From Chitinophagaceae bacterium (GTDB taxonomy: Bacteria; Bacteroidota; Bacteroidia; Chitinophagales; Chitinophagaceae), in contig JACFNM010000024.1 in NCBI GenBank assembly GCA_019454915.1, positions 1-22,883 on the forward strand: 22,883 bases of DNA, given 5' to 3'. The notes under the pieces were generated by a model that worked only from the letters and a program-made list of their open reading frames with translations, made no database searches and was not told the DNA's origin. Of the stretch, positions 1 to 7,024 are shown piece by piece (position 1 is the stretch's first letter; every line of letters starts with the position of its first letter). Made by a program: the position numbers and the translations under genes.

Positions 1-577
1 CCTCTTCGCGTTTGGAAAGATTGAATTTCCGCTTAAAGGAAGACAGGTATATGGGTTCCCCGTTTCCGTAGAGTGTATCGCAGAGAATGGGATGCCCTAT
101 ATGCTTCATGTGCACACGAATCTGGTGGGTGCGGCCGGTATGGATTCGAAACCGCAGAAAGGAAAAATTACTAAAACGCTCTATTACCGTATAATCCGTC
201 AGTGCAGCTTTCCCTTTCGAATGAATTACCATCATCCCTTTCTTTACCGAGTGTTCTGCAATAGCTGCGTCCACCGTTCCGAATTCATTTACAGGATCAC
301 CAAGCACCATGCCTACGTAATATTTTTCAATCTCCCGCCCCGCAAACAATTGTGACAGGTATTTATGGCTGCCTTCTTCCCTGGCAAAAACAATTATTCC
401 GCTGGTATCTTTATCTAAGCGGTGTATCGTCCATATCTTACCGTATTGTTGCTGCAACATTTGCTTCAGGGAGATGTCTTTGCCTTCTCTATCGGGCACA
501 GACAGGAACCCCGCCGGTTTATTCACCACCACTATCTTTTCGTTTTCGAAGAGAATTTGTTCTTTTAATTTATGCAC
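1..577 (-). CDS. RluA-family pseudouridine synthase (3' end beyond window)
   Basis: Isomerises uridine to pseudouridine in rRNA or tRNA; the exact target cannot be read from sequence. 192 residues are visible. The catalytic motif HRLDKDTSG lies at residues 52-60 (catalytic Asp55). The RluA-type signatures NKPAGF (19-24) and RIHTGRTHQIRVHMKH (144-159) are clear. There is no N-terminal S4 domain, as in short RluA/RluC-like enzymes. The start is GTG at 575-577: an in-frame TGA sits only 6 nt upstream, and the first internal ATG (residue 40) would remove the substrate-binding N-terminus. That TGA is the stop codon of the preceding pseudouridine synthase, so both genes share one frame and are probably translationally coupled. 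The C-terminus lies left of position 1. The family is certain; substrate specificity is not. Confidence 0.9.
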   Translation of the reverse strand, partial: MHKLKEQILFENEKIVVVNKPAGFLSVPDREGKDISLKQMLQQQYGKIWTIHRLDKDTSGIIVFAREEGSHKYLSQLFAGREIEKYYVGMVLGDPVNEFGTVDAAIAEHSVKKGMMVIHSKGKAALTDYTVIERFSNFSFLRFRIHTGRTHQIRVHMKHIGHPILCDTLYGNGEPIYLSSFKRKFNLSKREE

Positions 578-583
578 CGCAGA

Positions 584-1621
584 TCAGGATGTTTTAGTAT
601 AGCCGAAGGAAGTGTTCAGGTATTTTAGTAAACGGATTTCCTTTTCCGTCAGATATCGCCACTTACCTCTTTCAATATTTTTTTTAGTAAAAATTCCATA
701 CATCACGCGGTCGAGGCTTTTGATACTGAATCCTGCATGCTCAAAAATACGGCGTACAATTCGGTTCCTGCCGCTATGTATCTCAATCCCCACTATGCGC
801 TTATCCTTTGGGTCGGCATAGGCAACCGCATCCGGCTGAATAAATCCGTCATCCAGTGTAATGCCATTTGCTATGTCTTCCAATTGTTGCCGGGTGATCG
901 GCTTATCTAAATGAACTTCATAAATCTTCCTTACCCTGTATTTTGGATGGGTGAGGCGTTGCGCCAGGTCGCCATCATTGGTGATCAGCAATACGCCGGT
1001 GGTGTTTCTATCCAGCCTCCCTACGGGGAATACTCTTTCCGATGTTGCTTTTTTCACCAGGTCCATAACCGTCTTACGTCCTTCAGGATCATCTGTAGTG
1101 GTGATATAATCTTTGGGTTTATTGAGCAATATATAGATAAGATTCTTTTGTATGGTAATCCGTTTTCCATTCACTTTTATGACGTCCCGCTGACTTACCC
1201 TGAATGGAGGTTCGGTAATTATTTGATCATTCACCTTTACCTTACCAGCCTTCACCAGTTCAGCCGCTTCGCGCCTGCTGCACACACCGCACCAGGCAAT
1301 AAATTTGTTCAATGGCATTTCGTCTTCACTGGTTGAGGGACTGGGAGTTACAGTCTTATTTAGGGGTGTGGCCGGACGAGCTTTTATCTTCTTTGAAACC
1401 GTTATTTTCGACGCCGGATTTCGTTTCGCAATAGGTTTCTCACCCGATGTTCGCTTGCCTCCCCGGGTTTCGACTTTACCCTCCCGTGCTAATTTTTTCC
1501 TCTCCTCAAACCAGGCATTCTTCTCTTCTCTCAGTTTCTTTTTTTCCTGGCGTATTTTCTCTTTCTTCCGCGCACCACGGTCTTCTTTGTGCATAAACTT
1601 ATCAAATGGGGTCTTGCTCAT
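584..1621 (-). CDS. RsuA/RluB-type rRNA pseudouridine synthase with basic N-terminal extension
   Basis: 345 aa. Makes pseudouridine in rRNA; RluB-type members act on 23S rRNA helix 89, but the site here is not certain. Residues 1-100 are a lysine/arginine-rich, probably disordered tail (many KK, RK and EEK runs) that may bind RNA. An S4 RNA-binding domain follows at about 102-150 (MPLNKFIAWCGVCSRREA onward). The catalytic domain carries GRLDRNTTGVLLITNDGDLA at 201-220 (catalytic Asp204) and the family's GRNRIVRRIFEH segment near 284-295. It starts with ATG 41 bp after rlmN and ends 6 nt before the RluA-type gene, so the three probably form one transcript from the rlmN promoter. Long charged N-terminal tails are common in Bacteroidota members of this family; I infer that the tail is an accessory RNA contact. 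Confidence 0.92.
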   Translation of the reverse strand: MSKTPFDKFMHKEDRGARKKEKIRQEKKKLREEKNAWFEERKKLAREGKVETRGGKRTSGEKPIAKRNPASKITVSKKIKARPATPLNKTVTPSPSTSEDEMPLNKFIAWCGVCSRREAAELVKAGKVKVNDQIITEPPFRVSQRDVIKVNGKRITIQKNLIYILLNKPKDYITTTDDPEGRKTVMDLVKKATSERVFPVGRLDRNTTGVLLITNDGDLAQRLTHPKYRVRKIYEVHLDKPITRQQLEDIANGITLDDGFIQPDAVAYADPKDKRIVGIEIHSGRNRIVRRIFEHAGFSIKSLDRVMYGIFTKKNIERGKWRYLTEKEIRLLKYLNTSFGYTKTS

Positions 1622-1662
1622 GTGTAATGTATTTGGAAGAAATGAGGGATGATTAAAATGAA

Positions 1663-2715
1663 TCAGTGGGTTTCTTTATTTGCCAGTTGACCGCAGGCCG
1701 CATCAATGTCTTTACCCCTGCTTCTTCTGAGCCTTGCATTCACTCTGTGCCGGTCCAGGTACTGCATAAAATCCTCTGTAACCTTTTCCTCGGCCTTCGA
1801 AAAACTCGCAAGGTCTATCGGGTTGTATTCAATAATATTGACTAAATCCGCGGGTATCCGGCGGTACAATTTCACGAGGTCTTCCGCATCCTGCAAGGAA
1901 TCGTTCAGATTTTTGAACAGGATGTATTCCAGGGTAATCTCATTATGGGTGCACTTGTAAAAATAGTTTAAAGCATCAACGAGTGATTTAATATTATTAC
2001 TATCATTGATGGGCATGATTTGGCTCCTCTTGTTGTCGGTAGCCGCGTGCAGGGAAAGCGCCAGTTTAAATTTCACCCGGTCATCACCCAGTTGTTTGAT
2101 CATCTTGGCAATACCTGCGGTAGACACCGTAATCCTCCGGGGACTCATCCCCATTCCTTCGGGTGAAGAAATACGTTCTATTGCTTTCAATACATTTTTA
2201 TAATTGAGAAGGGGCTCGCCCATACCCATAAAAACAATATTACTCAGGTTCTTCTGGAAATTCTCCTCCGCCTGCTGTTGAATAGCCGCTACCTGGTCGT
2301 AGATTTCACCAAAATGAAGGTTCCGTTTTCTCCCCATATATCCCGTAGCGCAGAATTTACAGCCCAGGCTACAGCCTATTTGTGAAGAAACACAGGCGGT
2401 TTGCCGGTTAGCCGTGGGGATGAGCACGCCTTCCACCATAAAGTCATCTACGGTTCGGAAACGGGTTTTAATAGTGCCGTCCGTTGAAAACTGCGTTGCA
2501 TCAATAGACAGCGCGGGGAAATCAAAGTCTTCCTGCAGCCTGATTCTCAATGACTTGCTGAGATTAGACATCTCGTCAAAGCTACGAACCCGCTTCTTCC
2601 AAAGCCACTCGTACAATTGGTTGGCGCGGAACTTCTTTTCGCCGGCTTTTTCGAAATATTCCTGAACTTCCTCCAGACTCAAATCACGGATATTTGTTTT
2701 TTGGGCCAATTTCAT
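1663..2715 (-). CDS. rlmN: RlmN, 23S rRNA (A2503-C2) / tRNA (A37-C2) methyltransferase
   Basis: 350 aa radical-SAM enzyme that methylates C2 of A2503 in 23S rRNA and, in characterised homologues, A37 of some tRNAs. The radical-SAM cluster motif CxxxCxxC is at Cys115, Cys119 and Cys122 (in GCSLGCKFCATGYMG). The two mechanistic cysteines of the family are present: Cys108 in TACVSSQIG and Cys341 in DAACGQLA, which match E. coli Cys118 and Cys355. The SAM-binding segment VFMGMGEPLLN (161-171) and the SLHA motif (221-224) are also intact. The start is ATG. A -7-type promoter element (TACCTTTG) lies only 4 nt upstream, suggesting a leaderless or nearly leaderless mRNA. It is divergent from prfB and heads a likely three-gene rRNA-modification operon. 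Confidence 0.97.
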   Translation of the reverse strand: MKLAQKTNIRDLSLEEVQEYFEKAGEKKFRANQLYEWLWKKRVRSFDEMSNLSKSLRIRLQEDFDFPALSIDATQFSTDGTIKTRFRTVDDFMVEGVLIPTANRQTACVSSQIGCSLGCKFCATGYMGRKRNLHFGEIYDQVAAIQQQAEENFQKNLSNIVFMGMGEPLLNYKNVLKAIERISSPEGMGMSPRRITVSTAGIAKMIKQLGDDRVKFKLALSLHAATDNKRSQIMPINDSNNIKSLVDALNYFYKCTHNEITLEYILFKNLNDSLQDAEDLVKLYRRIPADLVNIIEYNPIDLASFSKAEEKVTEDFMQYLDRHRVNARLRRSRGKDIDAACGQLANKETH

Positions 2716-2719
2716 CCTG

Positions 2720-2727
2720 CAAAGGTA
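2720..2727 (-). promoter_or_regulatory. Bacteroidota -7 promoter element of rlmN
   Basis: Minus strand reads TACCTTTG, a full match to the phylum's TAnnTTTG -7 element and identical to the elements before gldC and lysS. Only 4 nt separate it from the rlmN ATG, so transcription should begin at or very close to the start codon. No clear TTTG is seen at -33. Confidence 0.55.
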
Positions 2728-3035
2728 TATGAAGTGAAAATGAAAATGTTATTTATCCGGTTGAGTAAAACCCCCATTTATGGGTTCGTCTCTCTGTTCT
2801 TTCTTACGTATTATCACAGATTGTGCGGCAGTTTACGTCTCTTGCGTCTCGTAAAATGGCAACGTGCAAATCATAATAGAATGGAGGACAGGCAGTTGCA
2901 AACGAAAGGTGTCAAAGTCGGGATATATCTGTCAAGCATATCTCGTATTGCATAATAGTTTAATAGTGTAACGTTATACCAGAACTGTTGTAACTTTACT
3001 GCTATAAGAATTGCTATTAATATCGGTACAGCATA

Positions 3036-3113
3036 ATGACTACCAAACGAGTTATTTTTTCTTTGCTAAGCTTTTTAAAGGGTCTTTTTGTAAAAAAAGA
3101 CTGCTGCAAATAA
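3036..3113 (+). CDS. Possible 25-aa small ORF upstream of prfB (doubtful)
   Basis: ATG at 3036 to TAA at 3111-3113 encodes MTTKRVIFSLLSFLKGLFVK followed by KDCCK. The peptide is basic with a hydrophobic central stretch (VIFSLLSFLKGLF) and ends in a Cys-Cys pair, which reads like a small membrane-associated peptide or an uORF. A near-match to the phylum's -7 element (TAACTTTA, 2991-2998) lies about 40 bp upstream. It is unrecognised and may be chance; the only support is composition and its position in an otherwise unexplained gap. Confidence 0.25.
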   Translation: MTTKRVIFSLLSFLKGLFVKKDCCK

Positions 3114-3151
3114 AGAGAAAGGGAATTTTACTTCCGCTTTTCAAATAATCT

Positions 3152-3159
3152 TATTTTTG
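3152..3159 (+). promoter_or_regulatory. Bacteroidota -7 promoter element of prfB
   Basis: TATTTTTG matches TAnnTTTG and ends 6 nt before the prfB ATG, so the predicted transcription start lies at or next to the start codon. No good -33 TTTG at standard spacing. Confidence 0.45.
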
Positions 3160-3165
3160 CCAGCT

Positions 3166-4264
3166 ATGACACAAGAACATTTAAAAGATATGAGATCCCG
3201 CGTAACGGGATTGGGGAGGTATCTTTGACGTAGCCAACAGGCGCGATAAGATTTCCAACGATAAACAACTTACGCTTTCACCGGGTTTTTGGGATGATAA
3301 CGTCAGAGCTACGCAGATTCTGAAAGAGATTAAGCTCAATGAATACTGGGTTAAGTTATACGAAGGCGTACATACAGCCGTAGAAGATTTTGCCGTTTTA
3401 TTTGATTTCTGGAAAGAGGGTGAGGGTACGGAAGAGGATGTTAAGGCGGCTTATCAGTATGCTAAGGCTCAAATTGAGGAAGCAGAATTCAAGAGTACGC
3501 TGAATCAGCCCGAAGATGAATTGCCCGCTATTCTGCAAATCAATAGCGGTGCGGGTGGTACGGAGAGCCAGGATTGGGCAGAAATGCTGATTAGAATGTA
3601 TAGTATGTATGGAGAAAAGCACGGCTGGAACCTAATTGAATTAGACTGGCAGGAAGGCGATGGCGCCGGCATCAAATCGGCCACCATTCAATTTGACGGG
3701 CCTTTTGCCTATGGATTTTTGAAATCCGAAAGCGGCGTTCATCGGCTCGTACGTATTTCTCCGTTTGACAGCAATGCAAGAAGGCATACCTCCTTTGCTT
3801 CTGTTTTCGTTTATCCCTTAGTGGACGATTCCATTGATATTGAAGTGAGTCCGGCGGATTTAGAATGGGAGTTTTACCGCAGTGGCGGTAAGGGCGGGCA
3901 AAACGTAAATAAGGTAGAAACTGCAGTGAGGCTTACACATATCCCATCGGGTATCATTGTAGAGTGCCAGCAAAGTCGTACACAAGGTGAAAACCGGGAA
4001 AAGGCATTGAAGATGTTAAAAAGCCGTTTATATGAAGAAGAGATGAGGAAACGGCAGGAATTGAAAAATGCTTCTAATGCGAACAAGAAAAAAATTGAAT
4101 GGGGCAGTCAAATACGTTCTTATGTTTTTCATCCTTATAAAATGATTAAAGACCATCGTACGGACTATGAAGTCGGAAATGTGCAACCTGTAATGGATGG
4201 CGAATTGGATGGATTCATTAAAGCCTTTTTGATGATGGAAAAAGAGTCAGATAACCATTCCTGA
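3166..4264 (+). CDS. prfB: Peptide chain release factor 2 (RF2), expressed through a +1 programmed frameshift
   Basis: RF2 recognises UGA and UAA stop codons and triggers peptide release. The gene is in two frames: 20 codons from ATG 3166 end at TGA (3226-3228), and the +1 frame continues from GAC (3227) for 345 codons, giving 365 aa, the same length as E. coli RF2. The second frame holds the SPF codon-recognition motif (about residues 198-200, in [15 protein letters not shown]) and the GGQ catalytic motif (about 243-245, in [11 protein letters not shown]). The start MTQEHLKDM fits the family N-terminus. Two separate CDS calls, or a pseudogene call, here would be an artefact. rsgA follows 40 bp downstream on the same strand and is probably cotranscribed. 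Confidence 0.97.
3213..3229 (+). promoter_or_regulatory. prfB +1 programmed frameshift site
   Basis: GGGGAGG (3213-3219), TAT, CTT (slippery Leu codon, 3223-3225), TGA (3226-3228), C. This is the classic autoregulatory RF2 site: low RF2 lets the ribosome pause at UGA and slip from CUU to UUU. The spacing of three bases between the Shine-Dalgarno-like element and CUU is the same as in E. coli. Confidence 0.95.
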
Positions 4265-4304
4265 TATTCGGAATGCTTTTCCGGTCTGAACAAATGGAGC
4301 TATT

Positions 4305-5234
4305 ATGAAAGCGGTTGTGTATAAATCTACCGGCAGTTGGTACGTCGTAAAAGGCCAGGATGGGAAATGGTACAATGCAAGAATCAAGGGTAAATTTAAG
4401 ATAGATGACATCACATCAACGAATCCAATTACCGTTGGAGACGAGATAGATATTGAACTGGAAGATACCCGGGAGCAAACCGCTGTTATTATCAACATAT
4501 ACGACCGGCATAATTATATTAACCGCCAATCGCCTTCTCACAAAGGGAAACATCATATAATAGCCGCTAATGTAGATCAAACGCTACTCATCTGCACTTT
4601 AAAGGAGCCGCGTACATCGCAGGGATTTATCGATCGCTTTTTGGCGGCGGCGGAAGCCTATCATATCCCTGCTCTGCTGATTTTTAATAAATCGGATTTG
4701 TATAAAGAAAAGCAGATGGCTTATTATGAAGAACTGAAGGAGATGTATCGGAAGATAGGATACCCCGTATTTCTGATCAGCGTGATCAAAAATGAGGGGG
4801 CAGATGATATTCGCTTATTATTGCAGGGTAAGACTTCTCTGATCAGCGGGCACTCAGGAGTAGGAAAATCTTCTTTTATCAATTGGATAGCTCCTTCTAT
4901 TGAACTGAGAACGCAAAAAATAAGTGAATGGAGTGGTAAAGGACTTCATACCACCACATTTGCCGAGATGTTTGACCTGCCCTTCGATGGAAGGATAATT
5001 GATACTCCCGGTATCCGCGAGTTTGGACTCGTAGATATCTCCCGCAACGAACTTTCGCACTATTTCCCCGAAATGAGGGATCTGCTGAATAACTGCCAGT
5101 TTAATAATTGCAGGCACATCAATGAACCGGGATGTGCAATCAAAGAAGCGGTAGAAGAAGGTGAAATACACATAGAACGTTATCTGAGTTATTGTACCAT
5201 ACTCGATTCTATTGAAGAAAGTCTATACCGGTAA
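4305..5234 (+). CDS. rsgA: RsgA, ribosome small-subunit-dependent circularly permuted GTPase
   Basis: 309 aa. RsgA (YjeQ/YloQ) is a late-stage 30S assembly GTPase activated by the small subunit. An N-terminal OB-fold covers about residues 1-65. The GTPase motifs occur in permuted order: G4 NKSD at 128-131, G1 P-loop GHSGVGKSS at 182-190, and G3 DTPG at 233-236. The C-terminal zinc knuckle is complete (Cys264, Cys269, His271, Cys277). ATG at 4305 lies 40 bp after the prfB stop with no promoter-like element between, so it is probably in an operon with prfB. Length and motif set are standard; nothing is missing. Confidence 0.96.
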   Translation: MKAVVYKSTGSWYVVKGQDGKWYNARIKGKFKIDDITSTNPITVGDEIDIELEDTREQTAVIINIYDRHNYINRQSPSHKGKHHIIAANVDQTLLICTLKEPRTSQGFIDRFLAAAEAYHIPALLIFNKSDLYKEKQMAYYEELKEMYRKIGYPVFLISVIKNEGADDIRLLLQGKTSLISGHSGVGKSSFINWIAPSIELRTQKISEWSGKGLHTTTFAEMFDLPFDGRIIDTPGIREFGLVDISRNELSHYFPEMRDLLNNCQFNNCRHINEPGCAIKEAVEEGEIHIERYLSYCTILDSIEESLYR

Positions 5235-5257
5235 GCAGGTAATCGTTATCACTTCTG

Positions 5258-5330
5258 CGGCAGATGATGGTTTGGTAGTGGTCTGCCGTTCCGAAACTAA
5301 TCCCTGCAGTGAAGAATAATTTTTTTATTC
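5258..5330 (+). terminator. Possible terminator region downstream of rsgA
   Basis: A 7-bp GC-rich inverted repeat (CGGCAGA 5258-5264, TCTGCCG 5282-5288) is followed by an AT hairpin with a T run (GAATAA 5314-5319, TTATTC 5325-5330). Neither is a perfect intrinsic terminator, but the location before a new promoter fits. Confidence 0.3.
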
Positions 5331-5375
5331 CTGCCGCGTTCCTTACCGGGCAGGTTCGCACTTCTTTTATTTCGA

Positions 5376-5383
5376 TAAATTTG
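5376..5383 (+). promoter_or_regulatory. Putative -7 promoter element of the FMN-binding gene
   Basis: TAAATTTG matches TAnnTTTG, 21 nt before the ATG at 5405. The -33 box is weak (TTCG at 5355-5358). Confidence 0.45.
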
Positions 5384-5404
5384 TCCCAATCAAATTGACA
5401 AAGC

Positions 5405-6988
5405 ATGAGACGAATCTTTGTAACATCGGCTTTCCTTGGGTTGGTAATCACCGGGCTGTTAAGTTTTGCGGTTAGCTGGTGGTGGTTGATAACCTTCTGT
5501 ATAGCGCTGGCTTTTACCGTGATGGGTATATATGATATGGTTCAAACGCGCCATACGATCATGCGGAATTTTCCGATAGTGGGTCGCGTGCGCTATTGGA
5601 TGGAAGACATACGCCCCAAGATGTATCAATACTTCATAGAGTCGGATATTGACGGAAGGCCGGTGAGCCGCATAGATAGGTCAACCATATACCAAAGAGC
5701 CAAGAAGCAAATGGATACCATGCCTTTTGGAACGCAGTTAGACGTGTACCAGGAAGGCTATGAATGGCTAAGTCATTCTATCTCTCCCTTGGATTTCCAT
5801 TCTTTAAACCACGATCCCAGGATACTGATTGGCAACAAGGATTGTAAGCAGCCCTATTCGGCGAGTGTTTTGAATGTTTCTGCCATGAGTTTTGGCGCTC
5901 TCAGCGGAAATGCCGTTGAAGCGCTGAATGCAGGCGCAAAAATAGGAGGGTTCGCTCACAATACCGGCGAAGGAGGCATTAGTCCACATCATCTCAAAAA
6001 CGGCGGAGACTTGATTTGGCAGATTGGCACAGGTTATTTCGGCTGCCGCGATGAAGCGGGTAACTTTTCCGAGGAGCTTTTCAGGTCTAAGGTCGGCCGC
6101 CCGGAAATTAAGATGATCGAAATTAAGCTCTCTCAGGGGGCAAAACCCGGGCACGGAGGTATTTTACCTGCTAAAAAGAACACCCCCGAAATTGCCGCTA
6201 TCCGCCATGTTAAGCCCTATACAACGGTTGCTTCTCCTCCATATCACACCGCTTTTAGTTCACCCAGAGGACTAATCGAATTCATCAAACGCCTCAGGGA
6301 ACTGAGCGATGGGCGACCTATCGGATTTAAGCTCTGCGTAGGCAAAAAAAGTGAGTTCGTGGGCATTTGCAAAGCAATGGTAGAGCTGGATAGTTATCCC
6401 GATTTTATTACGGTGGATGGAGGAGAGGGCGGCACGGGTGCTGCACCCCAGGAGTTTTCCAATTACGTGGGTGCGCCGATGATGGACGGACTGGCTTTTG
6501 TACACAACATGCTTGTTGGTTATGGTATAAGGCAACACGTAAAAGTGATCGCTTCGGGAAAAATTCTGTCCGGATTCCATATCCTGCGTGCTATTGCGCT
6601 GGGAGCTGATGGTTGTAACAGCGCCCGGGCGATGATGATGGCGCTCGGATGCATACAGGCTTTGTTGTGTAATACCAATCGTTGTCCCACGGGCATCACC
6701 ACCCAGGATCCGAAATTAACAGTGGGGTTGGTGGTAGAAGATAAAAAATACCGGGTAGCCAACTATCACGAAGAAGTGGTAAAATCTTTTGTTGAACTTT
6801 GTGGCGCCGCAGGTGTCAGCGAGCCGGGGAACCTCACCCGGTCTCATATTTACCGCCGGGTATTCATGAATGAAGTAAGAACCTTTGAAGACGTATTTCC
6901 TTCCCTGAAACCAGGGTGTATTTTAGCGGGAGATATACCGGAGAAGTACAAGCAGGATGTGGAAATGGCCAAGGCAGACCATTGGTAG
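5405..6988 (+). CDS. Membrane-anchored FMN-binding glutamate-synthase-like protein
   Basis: 527 aa. Two predicted transmembrane segments near the N-terminus (about 5-24 and 26-43) are followed by a glutamate-synthase central/FMN domain. Visible hallmarks are the FMN/substrate loop region VDGGEGGTGAAP (337-348), SGKILSGFHILRAIALGADG (384-403), and a 3Fe-4S cysteine pattern Cys416-x5-Cys422-x4-Cys427 (GCIQALLCNTNRCPTG), as in glutamate synthase large subunits. The protein lacks the N-terminal glutamine amidotransferase and the C-terminal beta-helix domain of GltB, and no gltD or amidotransferase gene is adjacent. It is therefore a stand-alone oxidoreductase whose electron donor and true substrate are unknown. 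The gene is probably monocistronic, between rsgA and a convergent transporter gene. Confidence 0.9.
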   Translation: MRRIFVTSAFLGLVITGLLSFAVSWWWLITFCIALAFTVMGIYDMVQTRHTIMRNFPIVGRVRYWMEDIRPKMYQYFIESDIDGRPVSRIDRSTIYQRAKKQMDTMPFGTQLDVYQEGYEWLSHSISPLDFHSLNHDPRILIGNKDCKQPYSASVLNVSAMSFGALSGNAVEALNAGAKIGGFAHNTGEGGISPHHLKNGGDLIWQIGTGYFGCRDEAGNFSEELFRSKVGRPEIKMIEIKLSQGAKPGHGGILPAKKNTPEIAAIRHVKPYTTVASPPYHTAFSSPRGLIEFIKRLRELSDGRPIGFKLCVGKKSEFVGICKAMVELDSYPDFITVDGGEGGTGAAPQEFSNYVGAPMMDGLAFVHNMLVGYGIRQHVKVIASGKILSGFHILRAIALGADGCNSARAMMMALGCIQALLCNTNRCPTGITTQDPKLTVGLVVEDKKYRVANYHEEVVKSFVELCGAAGVSEPGNLTRSHIYRRVFMNEVRTFEDVFPSLKPGCILAGDIPEKYKQDVEMAKADHW

Positions 6989-6997
6989 ACACTCATC

Positions 6998-7010
6998 ATC
7001 CGAACCGGAT
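6998..7010. terminator. Short hairpin between convergent genes
   Basis: ATCCG-AAC-CGGAT lies in the 36-bp gap between the FMN-binding gene and the DUF21/CBS gene. The stem is only 5 bp with no T run on either side, so a bidirectional terminator role is a guess from location. Confidence 0.25.
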
Positions 7011-7024
7011 TAAATGCAGCACGC

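Larger units (their letters stand above)
2716..3165. other. 450-bp divergent intergenic region between rlmN and prfB
   Basis: Holds the two outward promoters at its ends and otherwise AT-rich sequence. I see no tRNA or recognisable RNA family. Inverted repeats are TTTACG/CGTAAA at 2832-2837 and 2850-2855, and GTCTTTTT/AAAAAGAC at 3082-3089 and 3094-3101. The second lies inside a possible 25-codon ORF (3036-3113). The region is unusually long compared with its neighbours. Confidence 0.6.

Noticed and set aside
92..597. Plus-strand ORFs of 87 and 81 codons at the left end
   Set aside because: They are antisense to a clear RluA-type pseudouridine synthase on the minus strand, which has catalytic motifs and a GTG start.
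3166..3228. prfB as a pseudogene or two genes because of the in-frame TGA after 20 codons
   Set aside because: The TGA is part of the classic RF2 +1 frameshift site and the second frame is complete with SPF and GGQ motifs.
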